Below, piece after piece: positions 14,565-23,479 of a DNA stretch of 23,656 nt. Made by a program: the position numbers and the translations under genes. Where the stretch lies: NCBI GenBank assembly GCA_964435925.1, contig CAYTBG010000037.1, positions 1 to 23,656 on the forward strand, given 5' to 3'. The stretch is from SOIV01 sp964435925 (GTDB taxonomy: Bacteria; Acidobacteriota; Aminicenantia; Aminicenantales; Aminicenantaceae). Under the pieces are notes generated by a model. That model had not been told where the DNA came from. It made no database searches and saw only the letters and a list, made by a program, of their open reading frames with translations. Within the stretch, counting starts at the first letter, position 1. The number at the start of each line of letters is the position of its first letter.

Positions 14565-17500
14565 TTATTTCAAGGCAGAGCTTAGAATGCGTCGGGACCA
14601 CTGGCGCAAATCATCCAATAGAAGATAAATCTCTGGCAGTATGATCAGCGTGACCATGGTTGAGAAAGCCAGGCCGCCGACTATGGCTCTGGCCATCGGA
14701 AAATACGGTGGGCCGTTTCCTCCTATGGCGACGGTTGTGAAACAGAGAGGAACCAGACTGAGTATTGTTGTTCCGGCAGTCATCAAAATCGGGCGAATTC
14801 GGTTAGCACCGGCCTGGACGATTGCTTCATACCGGCTTAATCCTTGGGCACGGAGTTGGTTAATATGATCAATCAACACGATGCCGTTGTTGACCACAAC
14901 ACCGATTAATATCAGAATTCCGATCCAAGCCATAATAGAGAAGGTAGTGCCGGTAATCAGGAAAAACCACCAAACCCCGACAATAGCAAAGATGATGGAT
15001 GACCAGATGGCACCAGGAAATACCAGGGATTCAAAAAGAGAGGCCATCACAAAATAGATCAAAGCCAGAGCCAGAAGGGTGTTGATCAGCATAGTTTTGA
15101 CCGCTTCTCCTTCAAAATCAAAGCTTCGCCCATAGTTCCAGCTAACACCAGGAGGAAAATCATACTGCCCTAAGACCTTGCTGATTTTCCCCTTGGCTTC
15201 ATTTACCGTTAGATCCTTTAAATTGATCGCAATTCCCAGCGAGGTTATGCGGTTTTCCCGGTGTATGTTGGGGGGTCCCTGTCTGACTGTAAAATCAGCC
15301 AGAGTCGAAAGCTTGACGGCATTGTTGTTTTCTCCAAAAAGGCTAATATTCCGGAGCTGTTCCAGGTTTCTCTTATCCTCCTTCTGGAATTCTACCTTCA
15401 CCTCAATTTCACCTTCTTCATCATGCATGCGTCGGAGATTAGCTCCCCGCATGGCAACAGCAATATTACTGGCCACCTCCTGAGGCGTAAAACCATATTT
15501 TTTGGCCCGTTCCCGGTTAACTACAACAAGGACCTCCTTATTACCCACCGAAGCTCTAGACCGGACATCTTTAAATCCCGGAATTTGCCCCAATGTCCAG
15601 GCCACTTCATGAGAAAGATTTATCAGCTGTTCGGTTGAACTGCCGACCAGGTAGATGTTCAGATCGTCTGTGCTTCCTCCTGATCTCGATCTTTCAAACG
15701 AGGGCTTACCCACAGTAAGTTCTGGCAGACCACTTTTTATTTCTTCGCTGATCTTTTCCTGGGATTTTTTGGCTTCCCTACCTTTCTTGAGGTTAATCGT
15801 AGATAAACCATAATTGTTCTGATAAAAACTGTAAACAGATTCGATTTCGAACTTGTCCTTGTTTACAAAAAGATAATCTTCGACTTTATCCACAGCTTCT
15901 TCAACTCTTTCAAGGGTATAGCTATCGTTTATGTAATAATAAAGATAAAGCCTTCTATCTTCCTGCGGAGGGAACATATCACTTTTTACGAACTTTACCG
16001 GAATAGCAATGCTAAAAAGAGTTAAAAGAAGAATGCCCGCCGAAGTTTTTCTGTGCTTAAGCAGCCAGCTAAGAATTCTTTCATACCGGGGAATCAACCT
16101 ATCGATCCAGCGTTTCTTATTGTTCAAAGGAGAAGATTTAATCCGTGAGGCCAGAAGGGGCACAACGGTCTGCGCCAGTATCAGGGAAGCACCAAGGGCA
16201 ACACAGAAGGATAATGCTACATGCTTTAAATAGATGGCGATCTCATTATTGCTACTGATGATATTGGGCAGAAAAACAATAGCTGTTGTCGAAGTTCCGG
16301 CAGTAATTGCCAGGGCAACTTCCTTCACAGCAGAGATAGTAGTATTTTTTTTGCCGGGATTTAGCTTTTGATAACGGTAGATATTCTCCGTAACCACGAC
16401 CGCGTTATCTACCAGCATCCCCACAGCCAGGAGAAGCCCCAGCATGGATAGGATGTTGAGTGAGAGGTTCATAAAATACATAAAGGCAAGCGTGACAAGC
16501 AGAGAGAAGGGAACCGCAAGAACAACGATGAAAGTAGTAGACCATTGGCGAAGAAACAGAAAGAGGACTATTAGGGCCAAGGCTGCTCCCAATAAACCGG
16601 CTTTGAGGAGCTCATTGAGGGAGCTTACGATTCCGTCAGATAAATCATCCATCAGGTAGAGACTGATTCCTTCCATCCTCGGGTCTTTACTGATTTCAGC
16701 TATCGTGCCTTTAACATGCCTTCCGACTTCGACTATATTTGCACCACTTTCCTTAAAAACATCCAGACCGATTGCATAGGTTTGGTTGAGATGTCTTCCA
16801 TATTCCAGCTCTGGCATCTCATGACTGACATAAGCGATATCACGAAGTTTAAGACCATTATCTCCAACGATCAGGTTGTTGATCTCATCGACAGTGCTGA
16901 TTTCCCCCATGGGCCTGACCGTAAAGCGTCGGTTAGCATCAGTGATGCGACCGGCTGTTACCATGAAATTGCTGTTTCCAAGGACTTGAGATAAATGATT
17001 GAGGTCAATCTTGTGGGCTATTATACGGTCAGCTAAAAGTTGAATAAGTATTTGTTTTTTTTCTACTCCATACATCTCTACCTTAGAGACGCCTCTAATT
17101 CGTTCAATCCTGCGCTTCAGGAGGCGGTTGAGCATGTCATATGAGTTGGAAAGATCGCGCTTGCTTGATATTCTCATTATTAAAACCGGCATATCAGAAG
17201 TGTTGAACTTCTGTATTGAAATTCTTTCTACATCCAGAGGGAGCTCGTTACGGATGCTTTCTATCCTTTCCTTGGTTTCTATGGTTTTAACGTCTGTGTC
17301 AATTCCCCAATCGAATTCAAGGAAAATGTTGACTGAATTTTCTGAAGAATCGGAGACCATGCGTTTAACATCACTTATAGTGGCCAGAATCTCCTCTACA
17401 GGTCGGGTGATCTCACGCTCGATCTCTTCAGGCGTTGAATTGGGATATGGAATGTTGATGGAGACAAAAGGAGCATCCAGTTCAGGAAAAAATTCAAGGG

Positions 17501-17597
17501 GCAGCAGTCTGGAAGAGATCAAACCGATAACAACAAAAGACAAAAATATCATAAGGGTCATCACAGGGCGACGGAGTGAAAAATCGGTTATATTCAT
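14565..17597 (-). CDS. RND efflux permease subunit (second pump)
   Basis: A 1010-residue inner-membrane transporter of the RND superfamily. It shows the standard plan: N-terminal helix (PVMTLMIFLSFVVIGLISS), a periplasmic porter domain with EEIEREITRPVEE, helices 2-6, a second porter half, and helices 8-12. Helix 4 carries GLLLAVGMLVDNAVVVTENI with D397-N398 in place of the D-D pair of AcrB. Helix 10 carries GVVVNNGIVLIDHINQLRAQG with N instead of the AcrB lysine, as is common in SwrC-like members. Its ATG overlaps the upstream pump's TGA (ATGA, 17594-17597), so translation is coupled. It is third in the operon after the adaptor and first pump. Pumps of this form export hydrophobic drugs, lipids or peptides. 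The substrate is not readable. Confidence 0.93.
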   Translation of the reverse strand: MNITDFSLRRPVMTLMIFLSFVVIGLISSRLLPLEFFPELDAPFVSINIPYPNSTPEEIEREITRPVEEILATISDVKRMVSDSSENSVNIFLEFDWGIDTDVKTIETKERIESIRNELPLDVERISIQKFNTSDMPVLIMRISSKRDLSNSYDMLNRLLKRRIERIRGVSKVEMYGVEKKQILIQLLADRIIAHKIDLNHLSQVLGNSNFMVTAGRITDANRRFTVRPMGEISTVDEINNLIVGDNGLKLRDIAYVSHEMPELEYGRHLNQTYAIGLDVFKESGANIVEVGRHVKGTIAEISKDPRMEGISLYLMDDLSDGIVSSLNELLKAGLLGAALALIVLFLFLRQWSTTFIVVLAVPFSLLVTLAFMYFMNLSLNILSMLGLLLAVGMLVDNAVVVTENIYRYQKLNPGKKNTTISAVKEVALAITAGTSTTAIVFLPNIISSNNEIAIYLKHVALSFCVALGASLILAQTVVPLLASRIKSSPLNNKKRWIDRLIPRYERILSWLLKHRKTSAGILLLTLFSIAIPVKFVKSDMFPPQEDRRLYLYYYINDSYTLERVEEAVDKVEDYLFVNKDKFEIESVYSFYQNNYGLSTINLKKGREAKKSQEKISEEIKSGLPELTVGKPSFERSRSGGSTDDLNIYLVGSSTEQLINLSHEVAWTLGQIPGFKDVRSRASVGNKEVLVVVNRERAKKYGFTPQEVASNIAVAMRGANLRRMHDEEGEIEVKVEFQKEDKRNLEQLRNISLFGENNNAVKLSTLADFTVRQGPPNIHRENRITSLGIAINLKDLTVNEAKGKISKVLGQYDFPPGVSWNYGRSFDFEGEAVKTMLINTLLALALIYFVMASLFESLVFPGAIWSSIIFAIVGVWWFFLITGTTFSIMAWIGILILIGVVVNNGIVLIDHINQLRAQGLSRYEAIVQAGANRIRPILMTAGTTILSLVPLCFTTVAIGGNGPPYFPMARAIVGGLAFSTMVTLIILPEIYLLLDDLRQWSRRILSSALK

Positions 17598-20500
17598 GGT
17601 TTTCTATCTATTAGACTGTAGACAACAGGAATCACGATTAAGGTCAGGAGAGTTGAAACCGTAAGCCCGCCGATAACAGTTATGGCCATCGGTGCTCTGA
17701 GTTCAGCACCTTCTCCGAGACCGATGGCAAGAGGTAAAAGGGCCAATGTCGTTGTTAACATGGTCATCATAATAGGACGGAGACGAGAACTGCTGCCTTC
17801 GACAATGGCTTTCATCTTTTCCATTCCTTTTGACCTGAGTTGATTGACAAAGTCAATCAGAACGATGGCATTGTTGACCACAATACCTGCAAGAAGAATC
17901 GACCCGATGAAAACCACAACATTTATTTTTGAACCTGTAATCCACAGGGCAAAAACAGCCCCGATGAAGGCTAGAGGTATTGTAAATATGATAACAAAGG
18001 GATGAAGAAAGGACTCAAACTGTGATGCCATAACCAGATAGACGAGGAAAACTGCCAAAAGCAGAGCAAACTGTAATGAGCGGAAAGAGACCTCCATTTC
18101 TTCATTCTGTCCTGAGACACTGGCGGCAATGTCACCGGGAATATCCATATTATTAATTATCCCTGTTAGCTCCCTTGCAGCTGTACCAAGGTCTCCGTAG
18201 GTCAAATTTGCTGAAATAAGGGCAACCCTTTCTTGATCTACGCGGCGAATCTCGTCCGGACCTGTTCCAACAAGAATATTTGCGACTGCGTCCAGAGGAA
18301 CAGGCCGATCGCTTTCTGGATTGATGATTAAATCATGTATGTCCTTTATTGATGCTCTGTCTTCCTCACGCACGCGAACCAAGACATCAATCTTCCGGTC
18401 ATGCCAGGCATACCGGGTTGCCACCTCTCCTCGTACCTTCTTAACAACTCGATCTGCAATCTCATAGACGTTCAGGCCAAGAGCAGAAGCTCTCTCACGA
18501 TCAAAATGTATCTGGATCTCTGGATGTCCTTTTTCTACCGATGATTTCACATCAGCAAAACGTTCGATGGATCTCATCTGCTGGACTATCTCATCACTAA
18601 TCCCCTTAAGTTTTTTAAGATCATATCCCGCTATCTCAATCTCGATCGGTGTTTTAAACGTAAATAAAGTAGGACGATAAAACTTATACTGGAGGCCTGG
18701 CAAAGTTTCTAAATTCCCCCGAATCTCTGTCATGGCCTGTTCTTCATTCATCCGAGAAGAGCCTGGAACCATTGCTACATTCAGCTCCCCCCAATTTTCG
18801 CCACCGTGTTCAGGATTTGTATCGAAACGGTTTCCACTTCCAGTAACCAAAAAAGTCATTTTAACGTTGTCAATCTCATTGACTGATCTTTGAATGGCAG
18901 CAATGGTTTGATCGGTTTTTTCCAGAGGAGTTCCGGGTGGCAGCCGAAACTCTATACTGAATTCTCCCTGGGAAAGCTGGGGGATTAATTCTATGCCCAG
19001 CTTGGGAATCAAGAGCAATGTGACCAGGAAAAAGCCTGCTGCAACGACGAGGACAATTCCTCTGTGTCCCAATGCCCATCTTAGAAATGGAAGATAGCGC
19101 TTCTCGACCACTGCGTAGCCTTTGGAAAAAGTGTTCAAAAACGGTTTCAAAAGGAAAAGAAAAATTCGTGAGATGATGCGGGATAATCCAAAAACGAACT
19201 TAAAAACGTAAACAGGAATAGTGGTGAAAATAAACATTCGGATGTTTATTAATAATTTCCTGATGCCTTTGCGAGGTTTTTTTATCTCCAGGGGTTTTAC
19301 AATTTCTCTTTTTCTGCTCTCAAGAGAAGCCATCATCGGAATTAAGGTAAGGGCCACCAAAAGGGAAACCATCAGGGCAAATGTTATGGTTAACGCCTGA
19401 TCGCGAAAAAGCTGCCCAGCAATTCCTTGGACAAAAACCAGGGGAAAAAACACAGCTATGGTGGTCAGGGTGGAAGCAGTTACCGCGGTTCCCACCTCAC
19501 CAGCACCATCGCTGACAGCGGAGAGAACTTTTTTTCCTTGATCTCTGTGACGGGAGATATTCTCCAAGACCACGATTGAATTATCAAGAAGCATACCGAT
19601 GCCCAGAGCTATTCCCCCTAAAGACATAATATTTAGAGAGAGGTCAGCACCGTACATCAGGTTAAACGTGGCGATGACCGAGACCGGAATGGAGAGTGAT
19701 ATGATAAGTGTTGCCCCGAATTTGCGAAGGAAAAAATAAAGAATAAACACGGCAAGAAGACCCCCAATAATAGCTGCATTAATAACCTCATTGACAGCCT
19801 GCTGGATGAAGGTTGACTGGTCATAGACTTTCACCATTTTTAGACCTGATGGCAGTATTTCTTTAACCCGGTTAAGTCTTCTATCAACTTCACGAGCCAC
19901 AGAAACCGTGTTTGCGTCACCTTCCTTGTAAATTGCTATTTCCACCGCTTCAGTGCCCGCCATGCGTGTAACAGCCTGACGTTCTTTGAATCCGTGACGA
20001 ACAGCGGCAATGTCCCGTAAATAGAGGGGCGCACCATTTTTTTGGGCCACTATTACACCACCTATTTCTTCGATGGATTTAAACTGGTTCAGGGTGCGGA
20101 CCAAAAATTGGTGGGTACCTTCTTCCAAGCGACCCCCGGAGAGATTCACATTTTCAGCACGAAGGATACTGGATATTGTACTTATCGAAAGCTTAAGCTG
20201 CGCCACCTTCATCTGATCGATAAAGATCTGTATCTCATCTTCCAGCCCTCCGCTAATTCTAACAGCAGCCACACCCAGTGCTGCTTCCAGCTCTTTTTTT
20301 ATCTGTTCGTCGGCATAGCGCCTCAGATATTTGAGTTCTTCTTCATTAAAAGTCTCTGAAGAGACAGCGTTTCCCGTATTCGATTCGGTTTTATGAGTTT
20401 CAGCAGTGACCTGTTTTTTGCTCTCCTGTGGTTTTTCGCGGAACAGACCAAAGCGCAGGATTGGGTCGAGAGAAGGATCGAACCGCAGAATTGAGGGGCG

Positions 20501-20869
20501 GCGAACGCCCAAGGGAAGTTCCAATGAATCCATCTTTTCTCTAACTTCCAGAATTGCATAATCCATATCAGTACCCCACGCAAACTCGAGGATGACATCT
20601 GACTGGCCGGACCGGGAGATAGAGCTAATTTCCTGAACATTTTTAATCACCCCGATCACTTCTTCCACGGGTTTGGTGATTAAATTTTCTATCTCTGCTG
20701 GTGCTGCTCCAGGATATTCGGTCCTGATTGTCAAGGTAGGAAAGGTTAGTTCGGGAAGCAAGTTTATTTTCAAGCGCGAAAAAGAAACAAGACCAAAAAG
20801 GAGAATGGCTATCGTAAACATAGATACTGTAACTCGACGCCGGATAGAAGCATTGATTAAATTTTTCAT
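17594..20869 (-). CDS. RND efflux permease subunit (first pump)
   Basis: A 1091-residue RND transporter, about 80 longer than its neighbour. Helix 4 reads LGGIALGIGMLLDNSIVVLENI (D429-N430) and helix 10 reads GIVVNNAIVLIDFVNQLRSKG. The porter motif EYPGAAPAEIENLITKPVEE is near residue 51. There is a polar insert at about 145-180 (KPQESKKQVTAETHK, then NEEELKYLRR) inside the first porter domain, and another loop at about 518-590 before helix 7. The ATG overlaps the adaptor stop (ATGA, 20866-20869), and its own stop overlaps the next pump. Having two different pumps behind one adaptor recalls MdtB-MdtC, where the two form a mixed trimer. This is an analogy only. Confidence 0.93.
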   Translation of the reverse strand: MKNLINASIRRRVTVSMFTIAILLFGLVSFSRLKINLLPELTFPTLTIRTEYPGAAPAEIENLITKPVEEVIGVIKNVQEISSISRSGQSDVILEFAWGTDMDYAILEVREKMDSLELPLGVRRPSILRFDPSLDPILRFGLFREKPQESKKQVTAETHKTESNTGNAVSSETFNEEELKYLRRYADEQIKKELEAALGVAAVRISGGLEDEIQIFIDQMKVAQLKLSISTISSILRAENVNLSGGRLEEGTHQFLVRTLNQFKSIEEIGGVIVAQKNGAPLYLRDIAAVRHGFKERQAVTRMAGTEAVEIAIYKEGDANTVSVAREVDRRLNRVKEILPSGLKMVKVYDQSTFIQQAVNEVINAAIIGGLLAVFILYFFLRKFGATLIISLSIPVSVIATFNLMYGADLSLNIMSLGGIALGIGMLLDNSIVVLENISRHRDQGKKVLSAVSDGAGEVGTAVTASTLTTIAVFFPLVFVQGIAGQLFRDQALTITFALMVSLLVALTLIPMMASLESRKREIVKPLEIKKPRKGIRKLLINIRMFIFTTIPVYVFKFVFGLSRIISRIFLFLLKPFLNTFSKGYAVVEKRYLPFLRWALGHRGIVLVVAAGFFLVTLLLIPKLGIELIPQLSQGEFSIEFRLPPGTPLEKTDQTIAAIQRSVNEIDNVKMTFLVTGSGNRFDTNPEHGGENWGELNVAMVPGSSRMNEEQAMTEIRGNLETLPGLQYKFYRPTLFTFKTPIEIEIAGYDLKKLKGISDEIVQQMRSIERFADVKSSVEKGHPEIQIHFDRERASALGLNVYEIADRVVKKVRGEVATRYAWHDRKIDVLVRVREEDRASIKDIHDLIINPESDRPVPLDAVANILVGTGPDEIRRVDQERVALISANLTYGDLGTAARELTGIINNMDIPGDIAASVSGQNEEMEVSFRSLQFALLLAVFLVYLVMASQFESFLHPFVIIFTIPLAFIGAVFALWITGSKINVVVFIGSILLAGIVVNNAIVLIDFVNQLRSKGMEKMKAIVEGSSSRLRPIMMTMLTTTLALLPLAIGLGEGAELRAPMAITVIGGLTVSTLLTLIVIPVVYSLIDRKP

Positions 20870-22077
20870 TTCTCGACGACCTTAACTTTCGCCCCATCTT
20901 TTAAGCTGCTTAAGCCGGTCGTGACTACTACATCGCCGAGCTTAACACCTGAAAGAATTTCAACATGGGTGGAATTGATATACCCGATTTTTATCTTCTG
21001 CTTGGTTGCAACCAAAGACTTGACAGGTTTTTTCGCTTCAGAATCAGTTTCTGAGTTTGATTCAGCCTCTGGCTTCTCTTTCTCCTCTGCTTTCTCTATC
21101 TTCTCTGTCTTTGCTGTCTCCTCTGTTTTCTCGCCTTTCTCTTCGTTTTCTTCTTTGTCTTCGACCTTCTCTGTTACTATAAAGACAGTTGATTCTGAGT
21201 CTTCAGTGAGGATAGCATCTTTGGGAAGGAGTAATGTGTTTTCATGCATGTCATGGACAATATTAACCCGGGTGAACATGCCAGGTTTCAGCTTCCGGGT
21301 TTTATCCGTGACTCCAACAGTAACCTTGAATGTGCCTGTCTCTGCTGACACTACCGGGCTAATACGCAGTATTCCTGCAGAAAATATTTCCCCGGGGACA
21401 GCATCAGCCATTAGTTCTGCGGGAAATCCTGCCTGAAGTTTACTCAATTCCTTTTCTGGCACATGAAGCACTGCCAGCAAAGGATCAAAATCTGTAACAC
21501 GAAAGGTCTCTTGATTAACGGTTATCATATTCCCCACCTTGATAAAACGCTCCGATACAATACCGCTGATGGGTGCTTTTATTTCAGTGTAGTTGAGACT
21601 GAGGTTTGTCAAATCATAGGTGGATTTTTGCGTCTGGTATTCATATTTTGTGCGATCATAGGCTTCGGCACTGATGAGTTTGTTCTCAAATAATTCTTTG
21701 TTACGCTGGAACTCGTTGTCTAATTCTTTTAATTTTGATTCCACCTGAGCAAGTCTATGGATAAATTCCTCATCTTCTAATTTAGCAAGAACTTGTCCAG
21801 TCTTAACACTATCCCCTTCTTCCACAAAAATCTTCTCAACAACTCCACTTACTTTGGCTACTACTAATGTTTCACCTTCAGCCTCCAAGGTGGCTGTGCC
21901 CGAATAATTGGCTGAAACCGAACCTTTAATAACTTCTGAAACTTCAACCGGGATAGGTGGATCTTCCTCTTTTTCACTTTTGTTGTTAGCAGGCGTTTGG
22001 CCCCTGCAGCCATAAATAATTAAAAAAGCTAGAATGATTAGGACAATAAACCCAGTTTTATTAGTTTTTTTTGCCAT
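20866..22077 (-). CDS. RND periplasmic adaptor lipoprotein (HlyD/AcrA family)
   Basis: A 403-residue membrane-fusion protein. Residues 1-24 are a lipoprotein signal (FIVLIILAFLIIYGC) with C24 the likely lipid-bearing cysteine. The lipoyl/barrel part is GTATLEAEGETLVVAKVSGVVEKIFVEEGDSVKTGQVLAKLED (given as positions 60-103, key residues G77, V78, G88, D89, G94). A coiled-coil hairpin follows (about 104-160), then the second lipoyl half (IKAPISGIVSERFIKVG). The beta-barrel and proximal domain are split by a roughly 48-residue Glu/Lys-rich insert (302-350). GGAGG at 22084-22088 supports the start. It is first in the efflux operon. Confidence 0.93.
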   Translation of the reverse strand: MAKKTNKTGFIVLIILAFLIIYGCRGQTPANNKSEKEEDPPIPVEVSEVIKGSVSANYSGTATLEAEGETLVVAKVSGVVEKIFVEEGDSVKTGQVLAKLEDEEFIHRLAQVESKLKELDNEFQRNKELFENKLISAEAYDRTKYEYQTQKSTYDLTNLSLNYTEIKAPISGIVSERFIKVGNMITVNQETFRVTDFDPLLAVLHVPEKELSKLQAGFPAELMADAVPGEIFSAGILRISPVVSAETGTFKVTVGVTDKTRKLKPGMFTRVNIVHDMHENTLLLPKDAILTEDSESTVFIVTEKVEDKEENEEKGEKTEETAKTEKIEKAEEKEKPEAESNSETDSEAKKPVKSLVATKQKIKIGYINSTHVEILSGVKLGDVVVTTGLSSLKDGAKVKVVEK

Positions 22078-22285
22078 CTTTATCCTCCCGGGAGTTTGGT
22101 GATTTCATGTTTTATTATTTAGAATTCTCTCTGTTATACTACTATCGTAGGTATATACGTAATCTTAGGAATGAAAGTTTCAGGAATAGAACTTTTTTGA
22201 AGAGATCAATACGAGAAGGCCTCGTAAAAGATATGACGAATTACTGCATCGCTAAAGCGAGCGTTTTGAAAATTAGAATTTTCTT

Positions 22286-22546
22286 TTATGCGCCCCCTTT
22301 TTGCTCCTTTTCAGAGCCGCGTGTGCAGAAAAATGTTTTTGTTAGCGACTGTTGGGCAAAAACAGGACATGAAAGGCAAATACACTGATCTTCTTCAGTA
22401 ATCCTTACATTCTTGCCGATTGTCGGAAAACAATATCCTATAGGATCAGCTCCTTGAACATAGGTCGGGCAGCTTCGGCAGATGCACATTCCAATGACTT
22501 TCTGCTCCATCTCTTTCATTTTTTCCGGATTCATCTCCTCGACCAT
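22286..22546 (-). CDS. DUF2769 cysteine protein
   Basis: An 86-residue soluble protein. Two matching half-sites, CICRSCPTY (C21, C23, C26) and CICLSCPVF (C55, C57, C60), each followed by a single cysteine (C39 and C74 in FFCTRGS), give eight cysteines in a pseudo-duplicate. This is the DUF2769 pattern. Two metal sites, zinc or Fe-S, are likely but not proven. AAGGAGGG at 22551-22559 supports the start. It lies 208 nt upstream of the efflux operon on the same strand and 126 nt after the small TRASH-like gene. The plus-strand frame at 22071-22388 is its shadow. Confidence 0.85.
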   Translation of the reverse strand: MVEEMNPEKMKEMEQKVIGMCICRSCPTYVQGADPIGYCFPTIGKNVRITEEDQCICLSCPVFAQQSLTKTFFCTRGSEKEQKGGA

Positions 22547-22672
22547 GATCCCTCCTTTTAAGATTCAGTTAGAAGCTCTCATTGCAAGAGACTTCTCAGT
22601 TATGAAATTGTTATCTTTATTATCCGCTTATTAAGAATTGTGTTCAAGGGACAATACAGCCAAGCAGTCTAT

Positions 22673-22837
22673 TTATTCTTTTTTCTTTTTACTCTCCTTA
22701 TCTTTTTTCCAATAATCCATACATTCAACGCTGCAAAAATGGAGGACATATTCCTGACCTTCTGAGTGGAGGGCAGCTGCTTTTGGGATTATTTTTTTAC
22801 AAACATGACATGGTATTTTCTCAGTGTCTTCCTTCAT
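22673..22837 (-). CDS. 54-residue TRASH-like zinc-ribbon protein
   Basis: A small gene. It reads MKEDTEKIPCHVCKK, continues through a hydrophobic middle, and has FCSVECMDYWKK near the end, followed by a lysine-rich tail. C10-x2-C13 and C35-x3-C39 form a likely metal site, and the FCSxEC-x2-YW form recalls TRASH/YHS-type metal-sensing domains. AAAGGATG lies about seven bases before the ATG, and the frame ends in TAA. It lies upstream of the DUF2769 gene, after a probable terminator of the LigD-like gene. It might bind zinc or copper and act as a sensor or chaperone. That role is inferred from the motif only. Confidence 0.7.
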   Translation of the reverse strand: MKEDTEKIPCHVCKKIIPKAAALHSEGQEYVLHFCSVECMDYWKKDKESKKKKE

Positions 22838-22860
22838 TTTTCATCCTTTCGAATAAAATT

Positions 22861-22901
22861 AAAATAAATTAAAAAGAGACATGCTACTTTTTCTGTCTCT
22901 T
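22861..22901 (-). terminator. Intrinsic terminator of the LigD-like gene
   Basis: On the minus strand AAGAGACA (22894-22901) pairs with TGTCTCTT (22874-22881) over eight bases, with a 12-base loop, followed by a T-rich tail (22861-22873). It lies about 114 bases after the stop of the LigD-like gene. Its loop contains the AAAAAGTAGC portion of the repeated motif. Confidence 0.65.
22871..22892 (+). repeat. Copy of the GGGGACAGGCTAC motif
   Basis: This 22-base stretch matches the copy next to the tldE stop (3224-3245, minus) at 19 of 22 positions. It keeps GACA, GCTAC and the five-T tail, while two G's of the tract have become A. Confidence 0.5.
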
Positions 22902-23014
22902 ATTTCGTGTGTAAATACGGATATATTTCTTTTTCTGTATCTTTTTGCATAAAAAGCAAGAAAGTTGCCTTTTTTCATCCATATTTACTTTTATATCAAA
23001 AAACAGCCCGCTCC

Positions 23015-23479
23015 CTATTTACTTTTGAGTCTAAAAAAAAGCCAATTTTTATCTTTTGAATCTTTAGGCTTTAGTTTTATTAAACAATATCTTCCGCGCA
23101 TTTTTTTGCCGTTTATATCCATAATTCTCTTTGATACGGTCGCCTCAAGAGGAAAATAATCGCCCCTGTCCCAAACCTTGACTTTTCCTGCTCCATACTC
23201 ACCTTTGGGAATTATGCCTTCAAAATTCTCATAGCCTAAAGGATGGTCTTCTGTCTCAACAGCCAGCCTTCTTATTCCTTCTTCCTGAGGAGGCGATTTG
23301 GGAATTGCCCAGCTCTTAAGCACGCCATCTTCCTCTAAGCGTAAATCAAAATGGAGATGAGAGGCATCGTGCTCCTGGATAACATAAATTAGCCCTTCTG
23401 ACGTCTTTTTTGTTTTTGTTTCTCCAGGTTCTTGAGTTTTTTTAAAATCTCTTTTCTTCTTGTATTCTTTTAGACTCAT
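23015..23479 (-). CDS. Stand-alone LigD-type 3'-phosphoesterase
   Basis: A 154-residue protein that is just the phosphoesterase (PE) domain of bacterial LigD, which trims 3' ends in non-homologous end joining. All catalytic residues known from Pseudomonas aeruginosa LigD have equivalents: H37 and H43 in EHDASHLHFDLRLE, D45, R47, H79 in EDHPLGY, and Y83. Other matches are VLKSWAIPKSPP, FEGIIPKGEYGAG and the closing KNWLFFRLK. No ligase or polymerase domain follows. A Ku or ligase gene is not in the window. The ribosome site is weak (AAAGAAAG), so the start is less certain. A short N-terminal basic tail (residues 1-28) precedes the domain. The motif GGGAGCGGGCTG follows its stop directly. Confidence 0.92.
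   Translation of the reverse strand: MSLKEYKKKRDFKKTQEPGETKTKKTSEGLIYVIQEHDASHLHFDLRLEEDGVLKSWAIPKSPPQEEGIRRLAVETEDHPLGYENFEGIIPKGEYGAGKVKVWDRGDYFPLEATVSKRIMDINGKKMRGRYCLIKLKPKDSKDKNWLFFRLKSK

Noticed and set aside
20643..20897. An 84-residue minus-strand frame at the adaptor-pump join
   Set aside because: It is a frame-shifted reading of the first pump and adaptor and lacks any motif.
22071..22388. A 105-residue plus-strand frame
   Set aside because: It overlaps the start of the adaptor and the end of the DUF2769 gene on the other strand and has no family likeness.
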